Shown here one piece after another: positions 28,670-37,220 of a DNA stretch of 64,000 nt (within the stretch, counting starts at the first letter, position 1; each line of letters begins with the position of its first letter). A program made the translations under genes and the position numbers. Where the stretch lies: the NCBI GenBank assembly GCA_009859145.1, contig VRVR01000025.1, positions 261,491 through 325,490 of the forward strand, read 5' to 3'. Source of the stretch: Andalucia godoyi (Eukaryota > Discoba > Jakobea > Jakobida > Andaluciidae). The notes under the pieces were generated by a model. The model ran no database searches. It was given only the letters and a program-made list of their open reading frames with translations, and had not been told where the DNA came from.

Positions 28670-29859
28670 CTCCCACCATTCAGGTGATGGGCTTTGGTTT
28701 TTGTAAAGCATGAAGCTTTTTGTCTCACCGTTTTCGTATCTTGTCGGGTCACTCTCAAAGAGGGACGGAGCCTGGGGTATGCGGCTCGTGCACCCCATCG
28801 CTCGCAAAGTGGAATGCAGCAAGATGCATGCAGCACCAGGACAGGCAAGACGAAGCTGGCTGTCACGACACAGCAGAACAGTTACAAAAAAAATATATAC
28901 AAACAACAAAAAAAAACGTACCGGTTCCCACGGATCACTTGCTGAGCATTTCCCAAGCCGCACCGAAGGACGCTGAATATTCTGCTTCGACGTTTGGACG
29001 AGATTCCCGAGTTCGACAGAACGATGAAGCGTGCTGCCGTCCCCGTGGCCTCGTCGAACACCGTGGAATCGCCGCAGATAAGGACGATCCGCCTTGTCGT
29101 GTGATCAGCACACCTTTCTACACATCGAATAGGCTTTTGCAACGCAGGGCCCCCGGTTGTTGGTTGGACATTTTCCTGTTTTGTGCTCTTGTATTCTGGT
29201 TTCCCGACGATCCGTGACAGTTCGCAGTCCACGTCAGAGCAAAGGCGTCGGATGGCTCTGTCGGTGTGCAGGATGCCGTTGCGAACGACCCTTTTTAGGC
29301 GGTCCACTATCTGACGTGCGTCAAAACACGTATGAGCACACCGGGAAAGCATCTGCACAGATGCTGTTCTGAATCACCACGAGTGCTACTACCCTGATCA
29401 GATGCTGCACTCCTTTCTGCCTGCAAACTCGTTCTTTTTAAGGCATCCACTCTGGCGAAGGACGATGACCGCATCGGAAAAAGGCCTTCAGACTCGAGAG
29501 TCTCCGTCATCCCGAGTTTTCACCCCGAACGTTTGCTCACTTTTGTAACTAGCGGCAAGCTCCCCGGTTCCTGCCCCACGGGATCCTATTTTACTTTTCC
29601 CGTTCTTCCCTTTTCCCTCCCTCCTTCCTCCTTCCTCTGCTTCCTCCTGCTCCTGCTCCTCTCTCTCTCACCCCTCTCAACCCCCTTTCGCAGCCTCTCA
29701 CTCCTTTCCTCAAAGAATTATTTCACCGATCAAAAGCAACAACACGCCACTCTCTCTACCCGCCTTTTGTTTTTGACCGAAACAAATCAGCGTTATATTT
29801 TCCATCTGCACAACTCTTCAGCTTTCGTATCTTTTCGCCGACCTCATCGCATACGAGAC
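28670..29859. other. Long interval, possible unresolved spliced gene on minus strand
   Basis: 1.2 kb between MCEE and the acylated protein. On the minus strand there is a plausible 62-nt intron (28921-28860): donor GTACGT, T-rich tract, acceptor GACAG. The frame entering it from 29358 has no recognised domain, and one frame continuing past the acceptor would run antisense into MCEE. Another minus-strand frame ends at a stop near 28938 with an ordinary-looking AEYSASFGAAWEMLSK tail. I could not build a convincing gene. The right end (29560-29859) is the C/T-rich leader of the next gene. Confidence 0.3.
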
Positions 29860-30819
29860 ATGGGGTGCGGTACGAGTAAAGCGGTGGAGCCGCTGACGGT
29901 TGGTCGACGATCATCTGCAAAACATCCCGACGTCCGGCGTTTCAGCGATCCGGAGGAATCATTGCAAACGTCTCACTCTTCTGCTGCCGTTGATCGATGC
30001 AAGAGCACGGCTTCGGTGGTCTCTGTCTCGGACTGTGTCCTCGGCCCAAGAGGCGACAGTCTGCTCTCTATGACAGTGCTCACCGACTACTCCCCGAGAT
30101 CGGACGAAGAGCTGATGGCGGACAAGGAGCCTGTGATCGAAGAACCGTTTGGCTCGCCACAAAAGATTGAACTCAACAACAAGACCATGCTTCCCGTGAA
30201 CTTGACCGTGTGGTACACTGACGGATGGAAGCCGATTTCGCACAGCAAGATGCTTCCGACGAGGAGCCATCGTTCGGTCGATTTGAGCGTGCAGCGGCAT
30301 GTTGCGGAACGTGGATTCCAGAGCAAGGAGATTGTAAACTGCGGCGGAACAAGATCGCAGTCGATAGTCGAGGTTCCGCATGGCTACAGGATTGTCGCGT
30401 GCGAAATCCTTCAGGGTTGGCAACGGGCGCTTGTTCTGTGCTTCAACGACGGAGAGCCCTTGCGATTTGATATTGCACCAATCAGTTGTGGCCCCGGCAT
30501 GTCGGAAACCGACATGGAGGTGCGGGCATTGTTTGAAGCTGTGAAGGACGACGTTTCAACCACCGGCGTATGCTGTGTCTGCAGTGGTAGCAAGTCCGTG
30601 CAGCCATCAATCTCGACACTGCGAGTACCGGTTTACAAGGACGTCGAGGATGTTCCGCAATCGGCATTTGTTGTTCGGATCAAGAGTGGGTCGGTTTCTC
30701 AGTACTGCTTCTCGATTCGACACAACGGAAGCGAAGTGGGCTTTCTTCCGTCAGACCAAATCGAGCTGGATGCAGACCAAATTGTCCAGAAGTACACCGA
30801 AGGAACGGAATGTCCATGA
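29860..30819 (+). CDS. Predicted N-acylated protein of unknown function
   Basis: 319 aa from ATG 29860. I prefer this start because it creates MGCGTSKAVE, a myristoylation/palmitoylation signal, whereas the open frame upstream is Ser/Leu/Pro-rich pyrimidine leader. Residues ~10-105 are Ser-rich, acidic and probably disordered. Residues ~108-315 look folded, with beta-strand patterns: NKTMLPVNLTVWYTDGWKPI, SVDLSVQRHVAERGF, SIVEVPHGYRIVACEI, FVVRIKSGSVSQYCFSIR. No family is recognised. The sequence starts like the cyclase-like protein (MGCGSSK) but shows no further similarity to it. Peripheral membrane location is inferred. Confidence 0.75.
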   Translation: MGCGTSKAVEPLTVGRRSSAKHPDVRRFSDPEESLQTSHSSAAVDRCKSTASVVSVSDCVLGPRGDSLLSMTVLTDYSPRSDEELMADKEPVIEEPFGSPQKIELNNKTMLPVNLTVWYTDGWKPISHSKMLPTRSHRSVDLSVQRHVAERGFQSKEIVNCGGTRSQSIVEVPHGYRIVACEILQGWQRALVLCFNDGEPLRFDIAPISCGPGMSETDMEVRALFEAVKDDVSTTGVCCVCSGSKSVQPSISTLRVPVYKDVEDVPQSAFVVRIKSGSVSQYCFSIRHNGSEVGFLPSDQIELDADQIVQKYTEGTECP

Positions 30820-31072
30820 CGGATGGATCTGGCGGCTCCAACAATATATGCAATTACACTATACTCCCCCCTGTACAGAACTGTGAGGATGCACTGAATA
30901 TAAACGAAAATGAAAAGGAAAATGTTAAACTTCCAATTGATTAATTAAATAAATACAGCAGCAAATTTAAATAATATATTGAAGGAAAAAAAAAATGCGA
31001 GCGAGAAGGAAAGAAATAAATGATAACAGTAGTCTTTATACATTTTCTTAAAAATTAATAGTGTTCCAAGTT

Positions 31073-33313
31073 TCAAAATTGATTCTGTTTTGCAGCACCA
31101 GACCAGCTTTCCAATTCCAAGGGCACCCGCAATGTTGGAAGTGCAAACTTCACCAATTGGAAGAACATCAGCGCGACTGCACCCATTGCGCACGCACCCA
31201 CAATAGCCGTCCAGCAGTTATGGACATGGAAAAACGTTCCGACAAGAACGGAGCAGAATGACGGAACACCGTGCAGGCCGACGACGCTGGATGCATCATC
31301 CAAAAAGAGTTTTCGGCGAACAAGAAAGACGAAAGCGTGGGAGAGCAATCCCGACAGCAGTGCGCAGGCAAATCCCTGCCAAATTGTAAGAGAATCTGCG
31401 CAAGCAAGAATCGATATCACAGACGAAAACGCAATGCCTGAATCCAGATACAGGCCGGTGCCAACAACAAGTCCCACGAAGCCGATACAGACAACTGCAA
31501 AACTTGGCAAAGTTTTAGAGTACATTGTCGGGTAGCACACCAAATTGAGCAAGACAGAAATGGCAACGAAGCCGCTGCCAAGTCTACCCGTCATAGTCCC
31601 CGAAGCAGTGAAGTAGTTTGGAGAGACATCCGTGGCTTCGCTCCCGCTCTGCAAGCCAGCAGCGTGCTTTGCATACTGTCTTGGACCAATGTACCAACAA
31701 CCAACGGCGGCAAAGATGGACGGAACCAGATGAAATGTGGCTCCTGCGTAATCGTGGTAGTCCAAGTCCCATTTTTGGAGCATATACACAACGATCGGAC
31801 AGATAACAGAGGAATATACAATTGCAGCGGCTGCGTGAACCCACACGGATGTTCGCTCTGCCCAAGCCGAGGACATGATAAATACCCCTTGCATGCACAA
31901 CGCTGCTACAGAAAACCATGTTTGATACGCATCATCTTCCTGGTAGACATCTTGGGGCTTATCTATGTGCAAATAGTCGAAAGTGCCGCGCGAAACCGGA
32001 TACCCAACCAAAGAGACGCAGAGAACCACCACGGTGGCAAGAAGAAGATTTTTTTGCAGCACATTCTTCGACAGGGTCGGCCGCACAAAGACCATTTCAC
32101 GAAGAGTGCAGCCAAGAAGAAGGAAAACCATCCATACGGCGGAGGCAGAAGTTTGCAACACTCGAATCTTGATCTGCTCCAGCCGAGTCTTGAGATCCTC
32201 GACGGAAAGATAATCCGAAGGAACCAACACGGTTTCGACGGGGTGGACGTAGATGGTTCTGAAAAAGTTTCGTCCCGCGACTTCTGACCAATTGAGAGAC
32301 GCGTACTCGGTGAGAAACGTGAAATTCACCTTCGACAACGCTGTCGTGAACGAATCAAGTTCCCTGTGCACCATCGCCAACGTATCCAGAACCGGTGCCA
32401 ATGTACTGTTCAGCATCGACATCGACGAAGAGCGAACTGCAGTTTCTGTTGCTGTGCCTGCCATGATTGCGGAAAGATTCGACTCTAGTACTTGCGAATA
32501 CGTGAAGAGTCGCTGCAATTCCGACCGCATCCGTAGGAATAAATCAGAGTCCGCATCCGTGAGCTTCACTTCAACGGTGAAGTTTGACAGCGAGGAGACA
32601 TTGGCAGACAGATACGCGACATCGTCTTCGAATCCCTTCAGAAGCGTGCTGAGCTGCACGATTTCCGCACTGTGATTCAACAACGTACTCGACTTTACGC
32701 CGAACGTTGAATTGGCACTGAGCATCCGGTCCAGACCTTCTGTCAAGGAGCGGTTCATGTCGGCGTACAGCGAGGACCAGTTTCCACTGTTACTCGCAAG
32801 GTATTGCGCGAGAGCCAGATAAGAGGCATTCAACGCAGAGGACGCCGCTTCGTAGGCACCGACGGAGCTATATATTCGGGAGTCTTCGTGGAGCAAATCC
32901 ACCAGAACCTGATACACGCGAGACATGTTTGGGATCAGAGAGAAAAACGAAATGACAGTTGCATTCAGCGATGTAATGTTGGACGAGAACACCAAATCCA
33001 TTGCAGCCAGCTGCGACAGAGACTGGTTTTGTGCTGCCTGCAAGCTAAGGATCGAGGATACGGAAGCGTTGAGGTCGTTAGCACGGTTCGACAGCAAAGA
33101 TATGTTCGCGCTCAAGTATTCATCGGCCCTCAGCAAGTCTGAAATCCACAGACTTGTTACATTCGCAAATGAAAACAGCTCTGCTAGTGTCGTGTCCGGG
33201 GTGATCGTGAAGTTGCTCTCCTTGGTGCCTTGGGCATGCACGTTGTACCGTAGAAGGAGGCAGATCACAAATACATGTATTCCAAAGAAACGCAAGACAT
33301 GGCTCGGCATCAT
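31073..33313 (-). CDS. Amt/Rh-like membrane protein with large glycosylated ectodomain
   Basis: 746 aa. A signal peptide (~1-27, ending YNVHAQ) is followed by a ~360-residue extracellular part rich in heptad-like Leu/Ser and about 20 N-glycosylation sequons (NFT, NVT, NIS, NAS, NIT, NMS, NWS and more). From ~391 come about ten or eleven membrane spans that read as a divergent ammonium-transporter core. DYAGATFHLVPS (His528) corresponds to the Amt DFAGGTVVH segment, and DDASSVVGLHGVPS (His680) to DDxxDVFGxHG, so the twin pore histidines are kept. Ectodomain fusion is unusual for Amt/Rh, and the core is divergent (spacing before His528 is one residue short). Ammonium or other gas transport or sensing is inferred. 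Confidence 0.72.
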   Translation of the reverse strand: MMPSHVLRFFGIHVFVICLLLRYNVHAQGTKESNFTITPDTTLAELFSFANVTSLWISDLLRADEYLSANISLLSNRANDLNASVSSILSLQAAQNQSLSQLAAMDLVFSSNITSLNATVISFFSLIPNMSRVYQVLVDLLHEDSRIYSSVGAYEAASSALNASYLALAQYLASNSGNWSSLYADMNRSLTEGLDRMLSANSTFGVKSSTLLNHSAEIVQLSTLLKGFEDDVAYLSANVSSLSNFTVEVKLTDADSDLFLRMRSELQRLFTYSQVLESNLSAIMAGTATETAVRSSSMSMLNSTLAPVLDTLAMVHRELDSFTTALSKVNFTFLTEYASLNWSEVAGRNFFRTIYVHPVETVLVPSDYLSVEDLKTRLEQIKIRVLQTSASAVWMVFLLLGCTLREMVFVRPTLSKNVLQKNLLLATVVVLCVSLVGYPVSRGTFDYLHIDKPQDVYQEDDAYQTWFSVAALCMQGVFIMSSAWAERTSVWVHAAAAIVYSSVICPIVVYMLQKWDLDYHDYAGATFHLVPSIFAAVGCWYIGPRQYAKHAAGLQSGSEATDVSPNYFTASGTMTGRLGSGFVAISVLLNLVCYPTMYSKTLPSFAVVCIGFVGLVVGTGLYLDSGIAFSSVISILACADSLTIWQGFACALLSGLLSHAFVFLVRRKLFLDDASSVVGLHGVPSFCSVLVGTFFHVHNCWTAIVGACAMGAVALMFFQLVKFALPTLRVPLELESWSGAAKQNQF

Positions 33314-33723
33314 GGCGGATGATGGTCCATTAAAGAAACGTCAATGCAATCAACAATGCCTGGACAAGGAAAAAAGAATTGCGCCCATCCCAAACAGTCC
33401 CCAATTCGGATTCCGGAAGCAGGAAAAAAAAAGGGGTGACAGATGATCGGGCAATTTTTACGTATCAATTGATTCTTTCCGCTGGCCAAAGCATGAAACC
33501 GACTTGACTACGGTAGGAACATCGCGTTCCCATTGGGTAAGGAAAAACTTCTGGGATGATGTTGTTTGAGGTTCATACACGAAACCCATCCTGCCTTTCG
33601 CTCTTCCCATCCTTCATTTTGCCAAATGACCATTTTTCGCACGATTTCTTTTTCTTTTTGCTGTCGAACGCGCACTTACACCAAAGAAAAAGGACGAGTG
33701 AGTGAGTGAGTGAGTGCGTGTGC

Positions 33724-33761
<38 letters not shown>

Positions 33762-33762
33762 A
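33314..33762. other. Intergenic, GT/GA microsatellite leader
   Basis: Shared upstream region of the divergent Amt-like and CGR1-like genes. A compound microsatellite (GAGT, then GT, then GA) occupies about 33694-33760 and directly precedes the CGR1-like ATG. No other feature seen. Confidence 0.6.
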
Positions 33763-34095
33763 ATGACTGTTGGCAAGCCTACATCTGGTCGAGTTTGGAA
33801 GCAGCCCAGGGAGGCATTCGTGAAGACGTTCTGCCAGACCCCGACACCAGCTGTACATCCAACATATCTCAAGCGCCGCGCAGCCGATGCGAAATTGGCG
33901 AGTATTCGGCAGATTTCCAGGATGATGAAGGAGGAGAAGAAGATGGAAAAGGAGGCAGAAAAGGAGAGAATAAAGAAGGTCCACCAACGCAGACTGGAGA
34001 ACGAAAAGAAGGCAGAAGTCGTTCAGACGATCAGCAATCCGCAGAAGATCAAGAAGATGAGCAAGAAACAGCTTCAAAACCTCCACAAGCGCTAA
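33763..34095 (+). CDS. CGR1: CGR1/CCDC86-family rRNA-processing protein
   Basis: Small nucleolar protein of 60S subunit assembly. 110 aa from ATG 33763; the open frame upstream only translates the GT/GA microsatellite into CysVal and ArgGlu repeats and is surely leader. Family landmarks: an N-terminal SGRVWKQPREAF, a long Lys/Glu-rich coiled coil (MMKEEKKMEKEAEKERIKK), and the diagnostic C-terminal RRLENEKKAEVVQ, ISNPQKIKKMSKKQL, nearly identical to human CCDC86. The protein is shorter than animal homologues, as in fungi and plants, where only this core is kept. Confidence 0.9.
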   Translation: MTVGKPTSGRVWKQPREAFVKTFCQTPTPAVHPTYLKRRAADAKLASIRQISRMMKEEKKMEKEAEKERIKKVHQRRLENEKKAEVVQTISNPQKIKKMSKKQLQNLHKR

Positions 34096-34260
34096 TACCG
34101 CAGTTGCCCTCCAGTCGTCGTTTCTTGTACATTCATGGTTTCATCTCTACGTGAATTACCGATGCTATTCTGATTTTGAGTATGGCTTTTTTGTTTTTGT
34201 TTTTTGACATTGACAAGGTAAAACAATCACGAGTACTGTTTTGAGTGTGGTCTTTTTTCC

Positions 34261-34449
34261 TTAGAGCTCTTTTTGATACTCTTTCAGTCGGGACTCATAC
34301 TCGCGTCTCCACTCGGACGCATTGCCTGCGAAAACAACCGTGCGTGACGAACGAGCCCGCTGTCGCATCCACAATGCAAAGGCAGCAAGAAAAATACCGA
34401 GAAGAATAACAAAAGCTGCACTGCTTTCGGTGATCCACATCGTCAGCAT
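34261..34449 (-). CDS. Small single-span membrane protein
   Basis: 62 aa. A short N-terminus (MLTMWITESS) precedes one membrane span (AAFVILLGIFLAAFALWM), then a basic RQRARSSR and an amphipathic charged tail (SEWRREYESRLKEYQKEL). The positive-inside pattern puts the tail in the cytosol or matrix. No family is recognised. Coding is supported by the coherent span and tail, and by an ATG in good context with stops around; length makes it uncertain. Confidence 0.5.
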   Translation of the reverse strand: MLTMWITESSAAFVILLGIFLAAFALWMRQRARSSRTVVFAGNASEWRREYESRLKEYQKEL

Positions 34450-34781
34450 TGGCGATACTGTGCGCCAGGGGAGCGGAGAGCAGGGGAGGTGGTAATTTAT
34501 ATTGATTTAAAAAAATTAAAAAACCCCTCTCAAACAGAAGAAATACCGAGAGAAAGAAGAAGAAAAGAAGAAACAATGTGCCTTACCTACTTCCCTTCAG
34601 TGCACCCAGAATGTTGCGGGATTGCAGCAGCTCCAGCCCGCTTCAGAGGGATCAACTGGAGTTCTTTTTTTCTGCACGTAACGTAATAATCACAGGCGTC
34701 GTTAAAAATAAAATACTAACAATAGCAATGGTAATAATCATAATATTGTTGTGTTGCGACAGCAGGCTGTACATGCTTTCC
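34450..34781. other. Intergenic, AT-rich
   Basis: Upstream of the small membrane protein and downstream of ABCG-A. It contains AT-rich tracts and no recognisable gene. Confidence 0.5.
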
Positions 34782-36701
34782 TCAGCTGCGTCTTCCTGTC
34801 TGCAGGCGAAGGACGACATACGCAAGGATGCGATAGGCAACAATCATTGCAAACAAGACCCCGACATCGAGTCCACGGGTGTCGGTGTCGAATCCGTAAA
34901 AGTCGAGGACGGTGTCTCCAGAGAAGGTGCGCGGGCTTTGCACGGTACACACATTCGCTAGTGCTCCGGAATAGTCGCAGCGGAAGGACTCTCCGTGAAG
35001 CTCATTGTACGCCATGCTTCGGAAGGCGTACATATGAAAGCTGAGATAGGAGATCCATTTGAAATACGGCGGGATGTCTGTGAAGTTGAGAAAGAATCCG
35101 GAAACCAGCATAAACAGTCCAAACATTCCCGATGCGGCTGCAAGGCCTAGCAAGAATATTCGAGTGGAGGACGCAATAAGAACGACTATGGACTCGGCAC
35201 AAAACAGCGCACCAAACAGCAGTGCAAAGAAGTAGCCGAATCTGCCATCGACAAAGCCAACCCACCAGTACACAATGATTGAGACAAGCAAGGTAATCAG
35301 CAAAATCCACGGAAGAGACGCAAACGTACTGGCCATCAAGTACGAGGAGACCCGATAAGACCCATTACGACGCTCTCGGGTGAAGATAGCGCGATCGACG
35401 ATTAGTTCCGGAAGTGACGCAACAGTCATGAAGCTCAAAAACGCCACCAGAAAGAACAAAAGTGCAAGGCGATTGAACACGTCCGTCTCGGAATTGTTCA
35501 TATTGGCATACAGAGTACCGAGAACGATCCCCATCATGACAAACATTGCCACACGGACCCAGTACAGAGCAGGGTTCCTGATGGCGTTCTGAAAGTTCCG
35601 CTGCAGCAGAATTCCGAACTGCCGAATGGATGATCGCGCATACGGCTCCACTGGATGCTTCATGTTCTCTCCGACAGCCACCACCCCATTTTCGGGGGCA
35701 CGACATTCTGACTGCAAGCTCGCACCCGCCTCCAGCTGGGCCATCAGCTTCTTCTTCCCATCTGATTCTTCGTAGCCTTCGATGAGTTCCTGGACGTTCT
35801 CCGTTGTGGTACCCTTGAAATCCGTGTTGATCTTTTGCATAAAGAAGTCGGCAGGATTCGCAAGCGGAGGGCATCTGTACCCGAGAGATCCGAAGAAGTC
35901 AATGGCAGTTTTTGCTGGTCCAAAGTACACGACCTCGCCGTGAGACAGCAGCATGATCTTGTCGAACTTTGCAAACAGCGTGGAGGAAGGCTGGTGGATC
36001 GTCGTTACTACAGTGCGGTTCTGTCTGGCCAGCTTGATGATTCCATCCATCACTACGTTTGCAGCGGTAGAGTCCAAGCCTGACGTCGGAACGTCCAAGA
36101 ATGCCAGACATGGCCTCGAAATCATCTCGATGCCGATTGCAAGACGCTTGCGCTGTCCACCGGATATTCCGCGGATAAACTGCCCACCGACAAGTGTGGA
36201 GGCGCAGATGCGAAGTCCAAGGTCATCAATGATGTTGTTCACCAATCTTTTCTTTTCCTCGCTCCGCACAGAAGCCGGTAACTGCAGGTCTGCTGCATAC
36301 ATTAGCGTTTCGTACACAGACAGTGTCGCCATGAGATCGTCTGTTGCGTGGACGTATGCAGAGACACGCTTCAGTCTCGATTTTGCATCTTGTCTGGTGC
36401 ATCCGTTGAACAGGATAGATCCCGTCAGTCGCTGGGAGGGCGCAATCGTGCCGGCGAGAATGTCCAGCAACAGCGTTTTCCCGCTTCCCGAGGCTCCCAA
36501 AATGGCAAGCACCTCTCCCGATCTCACGATCCCCGAGATGTTCTTGAGAAGGACCCTTGTCTGTCCGGGGTTCTCGGGATCGGGAATCGTAAAGGACACG
36601 TTCTTAAACTCCAGAGTGATCTCGCAAGAAGGCAGCAGGGTGTCCAGCGGGTCCATCCCTGGCCGTGTCATGTCAACCTTTACAGTATCTGCCCCAGACA
36701 T
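34782..36701 (-). CDS. ABCG-type half-transporter with degenerate ATP site
   Basis: 639 aa: N-terminal ATPase (~30-260), C-terminal membrane domain (~370-635) with about six spans, the White/ABCG order. Walker A GASGSGKT (69-76), signature GISGGQRKRLAIG (~178-190) and H-loop TIHQPSS (His236) are intact. Two catalytic positions are not: the Q-loop reads AYVHATDDLM, placing Ala119 where GYVxQDD has Gln, and the Walker B reads FLDVPTSGLD, with Val204 for the catalytic Glu (codon GTT). The gene is head-to-head with a second ABCG gene that keeps both residues. In ABCG half-transporters such asymmetry usually means an obligate heterodimer; that pairing is inference. Substrate unknown. A sequencing error is unlikely to explain both changes. 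Confidence 0.95.
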   Translation of the reverse strand: MSGADTVKVDMTRPGMDPLDTLLPSCEITLEFKNVSFTIPDPENPGQTRVLLKNISGIVRSGEVLAILGASGSGKTLLLDILAGTIAPSQRLTGSILFNGCTRQDAKSRLKRVSAYVHATDDLMATLSVYETLMYAADLQLPASVRSEEKKRLVNNIIDDLGLRICASTLVGGQFIRGISGGQRKRLAIGIEMISRPCLAFLDVPTSGLDSTAANVVMDGIIKLARQNRTVVTTIHQPSSTLFAKFDKIMLLSHGEVVYFGPAKTAIDFFGSLGYRCPPLANPADFFMQKINTDFKGTTTENVQELIEGYEESDGKKKLMAQLEAGASLQSECRAPENGVVAVGENMKHPVEPYARSSIRQFGILLQRNFQNAIRNPALYWVRVAMFVMMGIVLGTLYANMNNSETDVFNRLALLFFLVAFLSFMTVASLPELIVDRAIFTRERRNGSYRVSSYLMASTFASLPWILLITLLVSIIVYWWVGFVDGRFGYFFALLFGALFCAESIVVLIASSTRIFLLGLAAASGMFGLFMLVSGFFLNFTDIPPYFKWISYLSFHMYAFRSMAYNELHGESFRCDYSGALANVCTVQSPRTFSGDTVLDFYGFDTDTRGLDVGVLFAMIVAYRILAYVVLRLQTGRRS

Positions 36702-37220
36702 CGTGCTTCCTGATTCTGTGGCGTTCCGCGTCTAGGATTTTTCTTCTTCTATGATGAAATTAACAAATTTAAATAACTGAATTTTTTATTTTTTAATAAA
36801 AAAGAAAAGAAAAGAAAAGAAAAGAAAAACGAAAACAGCAACAACGACAAAACTCGCAAAGCAACAGCACAACATTTCTGTGTCGCGAACCCCGAGAAGG
36901 GAAAGATGCAGAGCGGGCATATTGAAGCGCAAAAAGACCGCTGGAAGTACTGGCAGTCTGGTACGGATAAAATGATAAAAATAGCCCGCGGCGGTGAGTT
37001 TTCCATCCAGAATTTTTGCGACGCCGCGAAAAATCAGCGCCCTAGCGCAAGAGAGCAAGCAGCACAAACACGTACGTTTCGTAATTCTGATGGTTGCTAT
37101 TTCATTTAATTTTATTTTTTGATGGGTTTCAGTCTTTTTCTCTTGTTTCTCTAAGGGGTTGGGTGTTTTTTTTGGTTTTTTTGCTTCATTCGCGGGCTTT
37201 CGAATCATTTGCATACTGCG
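36702..37220. promoter_or_regulatory. Bidirectional promoter region of the ABCG pair
   Basis: 519 bp between two divergent ABCG starts. It contains an AAAAG repeat (36798-36830), a T-rich leader on the right (37110-37180) and no gene. Shared placement suggests co-regulation of the two half-transporters; no specific binding site is recognised. Confidence 0.5.

Noticed and set aside
28463-28859. Minus-strand frame as exon 2 of a spliced gene
   Set aside because: Most of it is antisense to MCEE, whose metal-ligand motifs firmly support the plus-strand frame.
29533-29859. N-terminal extension of the acylated protein
   Set aside because: Pyrimidine-rich leader giving Ser/Leu/Pro low complexity; starting at 29860 gives a proper MGCGTSK signal.
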